Below, piece by piece: positions 19,048 through 29,685 of a stretch of 29,685 nt of DNA; position 1 is the stretch's first letter; each line of letters opens with the position of its first letter. The position numbers were made by a program, and so were the translations under genes. This stretch comes from Tubiluchus corallicola (Eukaryota > Priapulida > Priapulimorpha > Priapulimorphida > Tubiluchidae), in the NCBI GenBank assembly GCA_030141605.1, contig JAQGDQ010001683.1:1-29685 (forward strand), read 5' to 3'. The notes beneath the pieces are model-generated. The model saw nothing but the letters and a program-made list of their open reading frames with translations, did not search any database and was not told the origin of the DNA.

Positions 19048-19897
19048 TTTACTAGCAAAAGGCCCACAAAAAATTTTGCGTATAAATACACGTATAATCA
19101 AAAATATGCGAACATCCTACCTAGTGTTTGTATACTTACCTAACGCAAAGCCTGCAGCAGCTTTTACTGAATTAAAGCTGGAAGGTTATAGACAGAGTAT
19201 AATGGATGACGTCAGAACAATGGCTTTACGTCAGCCGTTTTCTAAGCGAAAATTGCCGAAAATAGAACACCTAATTAACTCGTCGGTACTCCTCTGAGTG
19301 GACGTGTCCTAAAATATAGCCCACACCATCGTGTAGCCCTGTTCTTCCTCTTTCTAAAGAGCTATATATCTCATTCCGAGAGTCCATCAGGCGCCGCTAG
19401 AACGTTTTTTCTGCAGGCTGTTTGGCCAAAATTTCGAAAAATCGCGAGTTGGGTTCGGGAAAACGTCCGTTACGGGACGCCGTGGCACTCTCGCGAATTT
19501 TAAATATCCCTACTACACCCACTGCTGAACGGGCTATCTATCCATAGCCAGCACCGCCCTCGGCCCCTTCCCGTTCTTCAGATCTCAGGCGTATAACTTT
19601 TGCAAAAAACGGCCGAAAAATGGCCATTTTTGGAGGTTTTTCGCCCCCCCCTTTCCTCCCGGTGGGCCCAATGGCAATAAACCCCCAATGGCACGACACT
19701 AGATCGAGACCTTTCGTTTGATGTATAGATCGCCGCAAATGGTGCCGTCGTCGAAGCTGTAGCCCCGAATCTTATATAAATAAATATATATATATACATA
19801 TATATATACCAGCAGAATTAATATATACTAGCAAAGGCCCCACAAAAAATTTTGCATATAAATACACGTATAATCAAAAATGCGCGAACATCCTACA
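19048..19897 (+). mobile_element. Unclassified repeat bounded by about 73-bp direct repeats
   Basis: A segment starting TACTAGCAAA(A)GGCCC and containing ACACGTATAATCAAAAAT occurs at 19048-19120 and again at 19826-19897, about 90 percent alike. Between them lies sequence more GC-rich than its surroundings, ending in an AT dinucleotide run (19770-19810). This looks like two nested or adjacent copies of a transposon terminus. I cannot assign a family: no open transposase or reverse transcriptase is visible. Confidence 0.5.
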
Positions 19898-22800
19898 TAG
19901 TCCTCATCCTACATAGCCTCTGGTAGAGAATACTCATTCCTAGTGTTAAGGCACGATCCTTCTTAAAAAGTTATAAATTATGCCCTCTAGATATAGTACT
20001 TTGCTTTAATTATAGTACATGTAGAAACAGCAAAGGGCAAAAAGTATGTTTACGAATAATAGGGCTAGATAATAATACGTAAGTCCTCTGCCACAGGGTT
20101 TTTAATATATCTGTCAATCAATTTTTGTGTCTCTTAATTCTAAGTTGATATCGGCTTTTGTATCTCAGTGCAGTAGTAGCTGCATCTGTGTATTATTTGC
20201 TATTGGAATACTTTATTTAGTCTGCCATATTTAATTTTCTGTATAATAATTATTATTGTATTAGCTAAAATGTATCTAGTTTACACCGAAAACATTTGAT
20301 GGTGAAATAAAGTGAACTGAACGGAATTGAGTGGTGCGTCTCAAGTAGCGGTTCCTTCCGCGATCATGGCTGCGTCCAGAAGCAGAACGTGATTCAATTC
20401 TAGTAGACTGATTAGCACCAGGAACCTTTTCTTTTTGGCCGCGTTTCAGTTACTTGAGAACTTGGATACTAAGTGGTGGTACAGTTGTTTAATTAAAGTA
20501 CTAAACTGGTCACAGAAATGTCAGGACGGAAACCTGAACTTGAAACTTGCTCTCTGTTCTTTACGACTACTAATAATAGGGTGGCTGAACGAAAATTGTA
20601 GAGCGCGCCACCATAGCCGCAAGCGTGCTCATTTGATAGAGCTATGAGCATATAGTTAATTAAAAAACCAGATTTAAAATAATTAGTTTGTTCTGAAATG
20701 GCGGTCAGTTAAAGTTCAAAAAAGGCTTGCGTTTTAGGAGTAACAAAAAATGACTAAGTCCGGTTTGAGCAAAAAGTTAAAAATTGTACTTTTAGCATTC
20801 TATTATTTATAACTAAAAATTCCAAATACAGGCTTTAGTATGTTAGTGTTGTTAAATGGAGTGCATTGTACGAGAAATAATCATATCAAGTCATATGGCA
20901 ACATAGTATTCGTTTTTCCAGCATCCAAAATTCATCCAAATGATGTTTTACCTTAACAGGTGTGAAAATGGACCTTTTACGAAAGTGTGCTAACTTGTCA
21001 ACTTTAGTGTGTTATAAAAGATGCCAATTCAGCTGGTAGTTAATTGTTAATATAACTTTTGGTAGCTCAGTGTACATAGAACAGGTATTCATAAACACTT
21101 TGCACCTTCAGATTTATGCTAGGGAAAATTTTTACAGGAAAAACCTGGAAAACAGCATTTTTGTGAGTATTACCAAATTTACGATATGAAAACCATGCGT
21201 TTTAGAAAGTGGGATTTAGTTGGTTACACAGCCATTGAAGTGATTTTTCTGTGTTTAGTGCCAAGTCCATGATTTCCTCTTGTACAGGTAAAAATCTATG
21301 ATGAAGAAACCCCGTTGTCATGGCAACGCATTAATTAATTCAAATATATTTTTTGTTATTCAAATATCATTTTTGTTACTTCATGGTATAATATAAATGT
21401 TAACCGAATCATAATTAATGATGTGCGTTTTAGTACCCAAGACCGGTTATCAAGGGCTCCGCAACACTTATTGCTGGAAATTCTTAATTAGTTTCACCTG
21501 ACACAACTAATCGATAACTGTTTTATTTTATAATTTTAAATGCCAATTGTTACCTTTTCTCAGATACCCAGATAGAGTGATATCATTCTTAAGAAATGAT
21601 ACAGCATGGAAAAGCTGGATACATAATAGGTCTGCAATTTCTCCAGGTGCATGTAATGCACCCCTTGATCACACTTGTTTTAATGTATTTTTTCCTTTTT
21701 TCGGGCATATCTACTTGATGTTTTGTATTTTTGTTATGTATGTATAATGAAATTTTTCTAGTGTGAAAGCTGCATGACAAGTTTGCAATTTCCAGGTACA
21801 TCTAATCGACAATGCATGTATTTTTTGGCTGTAGTTAAATGTACTGTTAGCTCAGTGTCTAGCTCAGTAGGATTAACTGCCTGCAATGAAATGTCTTGTA
21901 ACATTATCTGAGGAACAAAATTGCCAAATACAGTTATTGCAATATGACTGTGTGTTGTAACTTGCAATATATGTAGAGCTTACAATTCCTGTTTCTCAAT
22001 TTCAAATGTGTACTAGATTTTAACTTGGCTAGAATATGTTCATTGTATATTATGTCCCATACAAATCGTACACTAGGGTTTTGCAGCAGATCTATTAGCA
22101 ATTTATTTTTCTTGTATTTGCTCACTACTTTTTTTAGACTTTTTTTGCTCTGCTATTAGTCAAGTTCATTCTTCAAAATTTTTTGTTTTTTATTTTACTG
22201 CTAGGTAAAGTCAAAAATGACAAAAGTTAAAAAATACTTAACTTGTAATAATGCAAAGTAAATTTATTATAAATAATGATGTTAACTACACAAAATATTC
22301 ATATCTGATTTCTTTGTATAGTACATTATACAATTTTTGTACCACTTTCTTAATATGAAGGTTTTAATGAATTAATGATAGACTACGCCTAGTTATCAAA
22401 CTTGGGTAAAAATGGAAAACGAAAAGTAAAATTATTGCAAGTAAACCTGATATGGGTTTTTTGAATACAAGTACAACATCAAACTACAAGAAGTCTAAGA
22501 TGCACCCACTCCTGCTGAGTATGTCTTCATGGTTGATTGCTGAGTTTTTAGGACAGATAAGATTGAAGAAACGAAGACTTAGTTAAAATGAATAGTGGTT
22601 CACATATTGGGTTGGTAAAATATATGACTATAAATTTATCATAGTAAAGTATAAAAGTATTTTACTAAAATTTGAATTTTCTGCACAAGAGATGCTAATG
22701 ATTTAAGCTTACTTTTAACAACAAGCATTTACGAGCTAATTTACAAAAGTTTACATGTTTGAAACTTTGATTTTTAAAATAGTACGTTAGATCTCAGAAA

Positions 22801-23600
22801 TGTCAACGGGTTTATTAATTATCTGATCTTGAACTCCAAATTCAAATGTTGATCTTTTAGCGGTTGTATAACGCAAAATGAAGATGACACTATAATAACT
22901 TTACTGGTCTGCAGGGTTCCACTAGGTTAGGTAAGATTTGCAAAAGCCTAGAAAAACAAGTTTTCAATATTTAAGTTTCTCATAATTATTCTTTAACATC
23001 ATAATAAATATCAAAATTAATAGTTTTGTTTATCATAGTTTTGTTGACTGGAAAACCTTTAGCTAAAACTAAAGTTTAGTCAGAATGGTTAATGAGAATA
23101 TGAAGGAATTAAATTCTTGGCAAATAAATACCTTAGTACTTTAACCTGCTTTCATTATAATGTGACTAACATAACACAAAAACCGCTAAAATATTGGCTG
23201 CACATAATAATTTTGGGAGTGTGAGGTGATTCTGGTTGGATATGCACAGTAAATTTTAGAGCATCTAGTCAATTGATTAGCAATTCACTTTAAGGCATAA
23301 TTTTGTACTGGTAGGCAATGAGCAAACAATAGAATTCAACATAGTAGCAAAATGTTGATCAAAACAAAAAATAACATAAAAAACTAAAATGTGTATTTAA
23401 AATTGTTTTAGACAAAGCAATTGTTTTAGAAGTTACAGTTAATGCTTTCAGAAGTAATTTCAGCTTGAGTAATAAGCAAAACTTTACCTGCATTAGCTAG
23501 GCCCACACAAAGTATTCTTAAATTTAAAAAGCATTTGAACCAATGTTACAGCGATAAAGTTAAGATTAGGCTTGGAAGAATAGTTTGAGATGCGAGCCAA
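19898..23600. other. AT-rich intergenic sequence, no gene seen
   Basis: A scan for splice-flanked coding segments and long frames gave nothing convincing; the 60-70-codon frames have random-looking composition. GGTGAAATAAAGTGAACTG near 20300 resembles a transcript or retroelement 3' end but stands alone. GCAATTTC-TCCAGGT-CAT recurs at about 21637 and 21785, a weak repeat. Confidence 0.5.
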
Positions 23601-23669
23601 TAAGATTTCCATTTTTCGAGGACTGAATAATGGCGTATATTTTCAAGATACGCTACTTTGATGACTAAA

Positions 23670-23729
23670 ATGTTGGCGTTTAATTGTGGCTCGGGTCTTA
23701 AAATAATCAGCGGGGGTTTTTCTACACAG
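23670..23729 (+). CDS. Speculative orphan first exon
   Basis: ATG at 23670 opens 20 codons that end exactly at a strong donor, CAG then GTAAGC (23730). The translation starts MLAFNCGSGL and matches nothing I know. No downstream exon could be identified. It may be chance. Confidence 0.15.
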
Positions 23730-24042
23730 GTAAGCTTGAAATTTTAGGTTTTTAAGTTGTTAGTCTGGGCCGCAAATTGATTTGAAAATACCCATCGTAG
23801 TTTTTAAATTGTTGCCATTTTTGATGTCACGCTGACGGATCGATTGCAGTAAAGCCGTTTTTGACAACTTCACACGTTTCCTGCTCAAAACTTAGGACAG
23901 TACGGAAAATTAAATTTCGGCAGATAAAAGACCGATAACAGTAGTTTAACTGTATTAATTTGATTTTTAATTTACTTTCATATTGTTTGAAAACTGATAA
24001 CCGAAATATGCCAGAAAATGATGTTCTACCTTCATCTCCCAC

Positions 24043-24053
24043 AATATGGCGGC
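24043..24053 (+). promoter_or_regulatory. YY1-like motif in a CpG-bearing patch
   Basis: AATATGGCGGC followed by GCGCG, one base from the YY1 consensus. On the minus strand a short ATGAAG precedes GTAGAA, so a small minus-strand leader exon is possible but unsupported. Confidence 0.3.
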
Positions 24054-24059
24054 GCGCGT

Positions 24060-24790
24060 GAGCCACCCTACTAGTAGCAATGTAACCTAGTACCTATGAG
24101 CTCGTTGTTATATATACTCGCATAGCCTTTATATAAAAGCTAGCTGCACAACTGCTTGTGGCGTGATACCTTGTGCTTGTGTGATGACCCTGATCTTGTA
24201 TTTTCTATGGGGGAATCAAAGAGGTGCATGCTGCATTTGTTTTACATCTCATAACAGAAGGGAGCTATTGTAATGTGGTTTGCACTGTTTGGCATTATTA
24301 TAGTTTTTGTTGTCTAGGGGAATGAATTGTGTGCGCCACAGTACATTAACCTCACTATAGTAATAGTATAGGTGTGAAGTTTGGGTCCATTTCTGCATAT
24401 GTGTACCAAATTGGATTACACTGAACCTGTGGAAAGAAAATGCAAATAAAGAAATTAAGTTTAACCAGTTTATTTTCTAATCATAAATCAGATACAATAA
24501 AATGATAGTAGGAGTAAACATTTCAATATAAGTTAATGACTTCAACTTTATTATTCAGAGCAAACTTCAATTTGAGTGTTGAAAATTATGCATTGTCAAT
24601 TTAAGGTTGCATCATTCTATTTCAGAATGCAGTGGGCTGTTCAATTTGTCAGATAAATATTTGTACATCTTTGCCTTAATTCAGTCACAAGTTCATGTGA
24701 CTGTGGCAATTTGAGTTATTTCATCCTTCAACTTGGAAGTTTGAGTTTTAATTTCTCACCTTTACTTCAGGTTTTTGTTTTCTCTGCTTT
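24060..24790. other. AT-rich intergenic sequence, no gene seen
   Basis: No recognisable exon, repeat array or transposon end. Confidence 0.55.
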
Positions 24791-24794
24791 TGTC

Positions 24795-24808
24795 TCAGCA
24801 GGGGGCAG
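24795..24808 (+). promoter_or_regulatory. CTCF-like motif
   Basis: TCAGCAGGGGGCAG matches 13 of 14 positions of the CCASYAGRKGGCRS-type CTCF core. It lies about 360 bp upstream of the proposed zinc-finger start. It would be meaningful only if the organism is a bilaterian with CTCF. Confidence 0.45.
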
Positions 24809-24862
24809 TGAATGCATGGATCTCGGCTAAAACACTTGCTTTATACACAAACACGGTGCTCA

Positions 24863-24872
24863 GCGCATGCGC
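24863..24872 (+). promoter_or_regulatory. NRF1-type palindrome GCGCATGCGC
   Basis: A perfect NRF1 core in otherwise AT-rich DNA, about 300 bp upstream of the proposed ATG at 25169. NRF1 sites are typical of TATA-less housekeeping promoters, which supports a promoter here. Confidence 0.5.
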
Positions 24873-25168
24873 GTGGCCAAGTGATACCATACTGCATGTG
24901 CAACGAGGGTTTTGAGCAACTGCTACTTATTTCCATTGGCATCTTCTTAATAAGCTACTAAATTGCTTATTTTACAGTTTACTTTGTCATCTACTTTCTC
25001 GTAATTATTTTACAGCTAACAAATAGTAACAATTGTTTAAGCTCTGCTAAAAATAATCTTCGGTAAATTAATTTATTTATCAAGCATCCCAATGGCTCTC
25101 AATTGGCGTGATTTCCTTGTTGCGCGCCCTCTATCGGCGGGTTGCATAGTTAGTTTTTGTAAACAAAC

Positions 25169-25208
25169 ATGTCCGCTCCCAGCGAAGGCATTATTTATTG
25201 TAGCAAAG
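25169..25208 (+). CDS. Probable first coding exon of the zinc-finger gene
   Basis: ATG at 25169 in context AAACATGT (-3 is A) opens 13 codons, MSAPSEGIIYCSK, plus one base. It ends AAAG at the donor GTTAGG. The exon leaves one base, and the zinc-finger exon starting at 27031 needs exactly one base to be in frame, so the two join as SKGVASLCDK. Nearby NRF1 and CTCF-like motifs agree with a promoter. The donor is moderate and the exon short, so a different or longer 5' part of the gene is possible. Confidence 0.45.
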
Positions 25209-27030
25209 GTTAGGTGGGTTTTAAACAAGGCAAAAACACCCCACTAGTATGATAGTCACTAAATGTATGGATGCGGATCCGCCCAAGGAGCATGTTAAAA
25301 ATACGGGGGACTATGGCCTATTTGCACTCTATACACTCATGGATCTGAAGAAAAAGAAAGATCAAATGGCAGACATTAAAATAATTAATCAAATAATTTA
25401 ATCATCAACAAATTCCGGAGTGATTTGAAGTGAAAGTTTAGTAATAACAAAGATATAGCAATATTGACAAAGTTTGGGGTTAGTAGAGTATACACGTTTG
25501 CATAAAGTTCATGTCTGCCCACTATGTACCTAGGTTTTTTTGGAACACTTTTTCTTTAAAGCGAACAGTTTGTAGAACGGAAGCAATACGTCGTAATATA
25601 ACCATAATATGGCTAACTCCAACTCTGGTTGACGACCACAGCTTACACCAGCTAGGCTCTCACAGTATCACCATGTACACCATATCTTGTGTGAAACTTT
25701 CTAGTACGGCATTTCTCTTCAAAAACATATAACTTCACAGAGACGAGTAAACGACCTGTCTCGTTCTGTGTCAAGTTGCCGACCTCCTCTAAACAGTGTT
25801 GAACGAAGTTCATCGAGAAGCCACTCGCTTAAACAGCTATAATCTTATTCACCTGTGCACTATCGTTAACCTTGACTTAGCCACTGCATTACAGCCGCGA
25901 TAGGGCAGACAAGAGTGGGTCAGATGGAATTCAAAAGGGGGTTTGTTAATAGATGCCTGCATCCTAACAGATAATACAATTAACTATCACTGAGTAGTTA
26001 AATATCATACATCAATTAATTAAACATGCAGTGTGAATAGGGCTTAATGTTGCATAAGCATAATGTGGGAACTATTAAATGTAGGGCGAAACATGACAGG
26101 TTATAGTGGTTTACTCTTTAATAATCCTGGTCTCAGGAACCAGTTATAGCTGTGTGTTTATTACTATGGTCACTAGTACCAATTATCGTTGTCGTTATCA
26201 TGTAATATTAATCTCTTTAATTAATATTGATTCTTATCTCTCGCTCGTGATCGTATAACACGTGACCTAAGACACACGACTTATTTAAAGAGTGATTTGC
26301 ATCTATTACACTAATTGCTATAAGGTTATTCACAACCAGGCTCCTAGAGCTTAAGATAAAGTCTATAGAGCAATAATTCCTTCTCACAAGACTGTTTCTA
26401 TGACTCCGCGTTGTGAAAAGAGTCTTAATCTCTAAAGCTTACTAGCAAAAGTTCCCGCAATTGAACTCGTAGAATACTTAATGTACACAGCAAATCTTCA
26501 GATTCGTTTACAGAATTTAATGTTGCTTAACTGAAACACCTATAAGCATACTCAAACTATTCATTTAAGTTAAAGCGAAATCCGTTTATTGTTCACAACA
26601 AAAACTCTTAGTCAACTAATATTACAATGTTTGATCTTAATCGCCAAAGACACTCACAATTAATAATTAGCTCCAAGAGATACTAATCAGATTCACTTAA
26701 CTATTTCCTCGCTTCGCACTTAAGGTGCTAATTACAATGGAGGTGGGGAAGGCAGAGGGACAAAAATAGGATAAATGAGCAAAAATGGTCAGAAAATGAA
26801 ATTATTTCTTAGCTATTTGCTCTGTTTTTACTTACTAACATTCAAAAATGTAGAATTGTAGATTCTATACGTAGATATTTGTAATCGCAATTTGCTTTTG
26901 TGTCAATAAACTAATGTTTCTAGATGGTGTTCTTAAATCGTAAACCTGTTACATAGTCTTAATAATGATATTCAATAAGGATATTGCATTTTTAACTGTA
27001 AATTTTAGTTTTCCTTTCTTTTTGATACAG
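25209..27030 (+). other. Presumed intron of the zinc-finger gene (1.82 kb)
   Basis: AT-rich, without a coding segment I can support. The frame at 25511-25732 has no recognisable features. The acceptor at the right end is TTTCTTTTTGATACAG. Confidence 0.4.
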
Positions 27031-28037
27031 GTGTCGCCTCCTTATGTGACAAATCATTTTCTCAGCGAGGTGATCTTCTCAAGCACATGAACACTCACAC
27101 TGGAATGAAACCCCACAAATGTGACTTATGTGGCAAATCATTTTCTCAGCGAGGTGATCTTCTCAAGCACACGAACACTCATACTGGAATGAAACCCCAC
27201 AAATGTGACTTGTGTGACAAATCATTTTCTCAGCGAGGTAATCTTCTCAAGCACATAAACACTCATACTGGATTGAAACCCCACAAATGTGACTTATGTG
27301 ACAAATCATTTTCTCAGCGAGGTAGTCTTCTCAAGCATATGAACACTCATACTGCAACGAAACCTCACAAATGTGACTTATGTGACAAATCATTTTCTCA
27401 GCGAGGTGATCTTCTCAAGCACATGAACACTCATACTGGATTGAAACCCCACAAATGTGACTTATGTGACAAATCATTTTTTCAGCGAGGTCATCTTCTC
27501 ACACACATGAACACTCATACTGGATTGAAACCCCACAAATGTGACTTATGTGACAAATCATTTTCTCAGCGAGGTAGTCTTCTCACACACATGAACATTC
27601 ATACTGGATTGAAACCCCACAAATGTGACTTATGTGACAAATCATTTTCTCAACGAGGTCATCTTCTCGGGCACATGAACACACATAGTGGAATGAAACC
27701 CCACAAATGTGACTTATGTGACAAATCATTTTCTGAGCGAGGTCATCTTCTCAACCACATGAACACTCACACTGGATTGAAACCCCACAAATGTGACTTA
27801 TGTGACAAATCATTTTCTCAGCGAGGTAATCTTCTCACGCACATGAACACTCATACTGGAATGAAACCCCACAAATGTGACTTGTGTGACAAATCATTTT
27901 CTCGACGAGGTAATCTCTTCAGGCACACGAACACTCATACTGGAATGAAGCCACACAATTGTGACTTATGTGACAAATCATTTTCTCAACGAGGTAGTCT
28001 TCTGAAGCATATGAACACTCATACTATGTTGACATGA
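27031..28037 (+). CDS. C2H2 zinc-finger array protein (11 complete fingers plus one partial)
   Basis: A single exon opens at the acceptor TTTGATACAG, is in frame from 27033, and has TGA at 28035-28037. It encodes one N-terminal finger lacking a normal first Cys (VASLCDKSF), then 11 consecutive 28-residue fingers of type KPHKCDLCDKSFSQRG.LL.H with TG(M/L)KP linkers. Each is expected to bind one zinc, and the array probably binds DNA in the nucleus. Helix position 3 varies among D, N, S and H, and position 6 among K, T, G, N and R; position -1 is Gln except one Glu and one Arg. Everything else is almost constant. No KRAB, SCAN, BTB or ZAD domain is visible. It has no distinctive name; the first internal Met is at 27087. 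Confidence 0.9.
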
Positions 28038-28045
28038 GTCAACAT
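28026..28045 (+). other. Hairpin overlapping the zinc-finger stop codon
   Basis: ATGTTGAC, a loop ATGA, then GTCAACAT form a perfect 8-bp stem around TGA at 28035. A second AACATG..CATGTT stem follows at 28055-28074. The function is unknown. Confidence 0.5.
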
Positions 28046-28098
28046 AAACATTACAACATGTGAGTCAACATGTTACAGTAGTGTTATTAATAACTAAT

Positions 28099-28104
28099 AA
28101 TAAA
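28099..28104 (+). terminator. Polyadenylation signal of the zinc-finger gene
   Basis: AATAAA lies 62 nt after the stop codon and is followed by AT-rich sequence and the T-rich CGTTTTTTCTTC near 28132. The position fits a very short 3' UTR. Confidence 0.6.
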
Positions 28105-28144
28105 GTAATAATACAAAACTAATAGTAACTCGTTTTTTCTTCTA

Positions 28145-28228
28145 CAGTCAAACCTCTGTTTTCAACCATAATTTGTTCCTAAAAAGTGTTTGAAAACCGA
28201 TTTCGTTGAGAACCGAATCATTTATTCT
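28145..28228 (+). mobile_element. Decayed pogo/Tigger-like terminus
   Basis: CAGTCAAACCTCTGTTTTCA after a TA, followed by GAAAACCGA and GAGAACCGAAT. This resembles CAGTCGAACCTCGGTTTTCG-type ends of pogo relatives. The other end is not seen; the satellite replaces it. Confidence 0.4.
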
Positions 28229-29685
28229 CACATTGTGTTTATGCCATAGTGTTTATGCCATAGTGTTTATGCCATATTGTTTATGCCATGGTGTTGATAC
28301 CATAGTGTATATACCATTGTGTTTATACCTTAGTGTATATACCATTGTGTTTATACGATAGTGTTTATACCATAGTGTTTATATCATAGTGTATATACCA
28401 TAGTGTCTATACCGTAGCATTTATACCATAGTGTTTATACCGTAGCATTTATACCATAGTGTTTATACCGTAGCATTTATACTGTAGTGTTTATACCATA
28501 GGGTATATACCATTGTGTTTATACCATAGTGTTTATACCGTAGTATTTATACCATAGTGTATATACCATAGTGTTTATACCGTAGCATTTATACAATAGT
28601 GTTTATACCATAGTGTATATACCATTGTGTTTATACCATAGTGTATATACCATTGTGTTTATACGATAGTGTATATACCATTGTGTTTATACGATAGTGT
28701 ATATACCATTGCGTTTATACGATAGTGTATATACCATTGTGTTTATACCATAGTCTATATACCATTGTGTTTATACGATAGTGTATATACCATTGTGTTT
28801 ATACCATAGTGTATATACCATTGCGTTTATACGATAGTGTATATACCATTGTGTTTATACCATAGTGTATATACCATTGTGTTTATACCATAGTGTATAT
28901 ACCATTGTGTTTATACGATAGTGTATATACCATTGTGTTTATACGATAGTGTCTATACCATTGTGTTTATACCATAGTGTATATACCATTGCGTTTATAC
29001 GATAGTGTATATACCATTGTGTTTATACCATAGTGTATATACCATTGTGTTTATACGATAGTGTATATACCATTGTGTTTATACGATAGTGTATATACCA
29101 TTGTGTTTATACCATAGTCTATATACCATTGCGTTTATACGATAGTGTATATACCATTGTGTTTATACGATAGTGTATATACCATTGCGTTTATACGATA
29201 GTGTATATACCATTGTGTTTATACCATAGTGTATATACCATTGCGTTTATACGATAGTGTATATACCATTGTGTTTATACCATAGTCTATATACCATTGT
29301 GTTTATACGATAGTGTATATACCATTGTGTTTATACCATAGTGTATATACCATTGTGTTTATACGATAGTGTATATACCATTGTGTTTATACGATAGTGT
29401 ATATACCATTGCGTTTATACGATAGTGTATATACCATTGTGTTTATACCATAGTCTATATACCATTGTGTTTATACGATAGTGTATATACCATTGTGTTT
29501 ATACCATAGTGTATATACCATTGCGTTTATACGATAGTGTATATACCATTGTGTTTATACCATAGTGTAAATACCATTGTGTTTATACCATAGTGTATAT
29601 ACCATTGTGTTTATACGATAGTGTATATACCATTGTGTTTATACGATAGTGTCTATACCATTGTGTTTATACCATAGTGTATATA
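28229..29685 (+). repeat. 14-bp / 28-bp satellite running off the right edge
   Basis: The base unit is 14 bp: early copies read TAGTGTTTATGCCA, later copies TAGTGTATATACCA and TTGTGTTTATACGA. From about 28600 two kinds alternate to give a regular 28-bp dimer, with T/C (TTGTG or TTGCG) and C/G (ATACCA or ATACGA) variants. Each dimer can form a small TATAC..GTATA stem. About 100 monomers are visible, and the array continues beyond the window. Confidence 0.95.

Noticed and set aside
19007-19297. 96-codon plus-strand frame overlapping the unclassified repeat
   Set aside because: No domain seen; its start lies partly in the 73-bp dispersed segment, so it is probably chance.
23827-24066. 79-codon minus-strand frame starting MAHARR
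   Set aside because: It begins in a GC patch then runs through AT-rich sequence with no motif or splice support.

Overview
The window is nuclear DNA of an animal, most likely an invertebrate; I cannot name the species. Three things point this way. Genes are split by GT-AG introns. A conserved four-exon endosulfine/ARPP-19 gene and a C2H2 zinc-finger gene are present. The rest is AT-rich sequence full of minisatellites, microsatellites and short DNA transposons. I found no tRNA, rRNA, CRISPR or bacterial-type operon. Most long open frames in the window are accidental by-products of the repeats.

Layout. Positions 1-2563 form one very long inverted repeat (arms about 1.22 kb) with subterminal tandem repeats and a small spacer, like a Foldback-type element. 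Positions 2.6-7.2 kb carry successive tandem arrays: 61 bp x3, 50 bp x38, 73 bp x2, 22 bp x13, 47 bp x6, then a long (CT)n tract that may sit inside a decayed hAT-like element. Positions 7.3-9.4 kb hold a 245-bp MITE with TA duplication, a duplicated mariner-like terminus, a purine-rich GA tract and a small GC-rich duplication.

Positions 9524-18351, minus strand, are an ENSA/ARPP19 gene that no single open frame reveals. Its four coding exons (18351-18286, 17560-17462, 15620-15561, 9700-9524) are all in phase 0. They join to a protein of about 133 residues with the KPGGS and FDSGDY (Greatwall target) motifs and a C-terminal RKSS (PKA-type) motif. Its introns are packed with repeats. The 60-bp third exon sits between a 29-unit, 20-bp array, 23 units of which hold a perfect CREB/ATF site, and a 50-copy, 92-bp array. 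Every 92-bp unit copies the last 14 exon bases plus the 5' splice site, so the intron contains a ladder of about 50 near-identical splice donors. This is the most unusual feature here. Transposon remnants (hAT-like, pogo/Tigger-like) lie in the same introns.

Positions 18.4-24.8 kb are AT-rich, with a microsatellite, an unclassified dispersed repeat pair and no gene I can support. Positions 24.8-25.2 kb look like a promoter (CTCF-like and NRF1 sites). They lead into a probable two-exon zinc-finger gene (25169-25208 and 27031-28037, plus strand). Its 11 complete fingers are nearly identical except at DNA-contact positions. A polyadenylation signal follows at 28099. A pogo-like terminus and a 14/28-bp satellite then run off the right edge.
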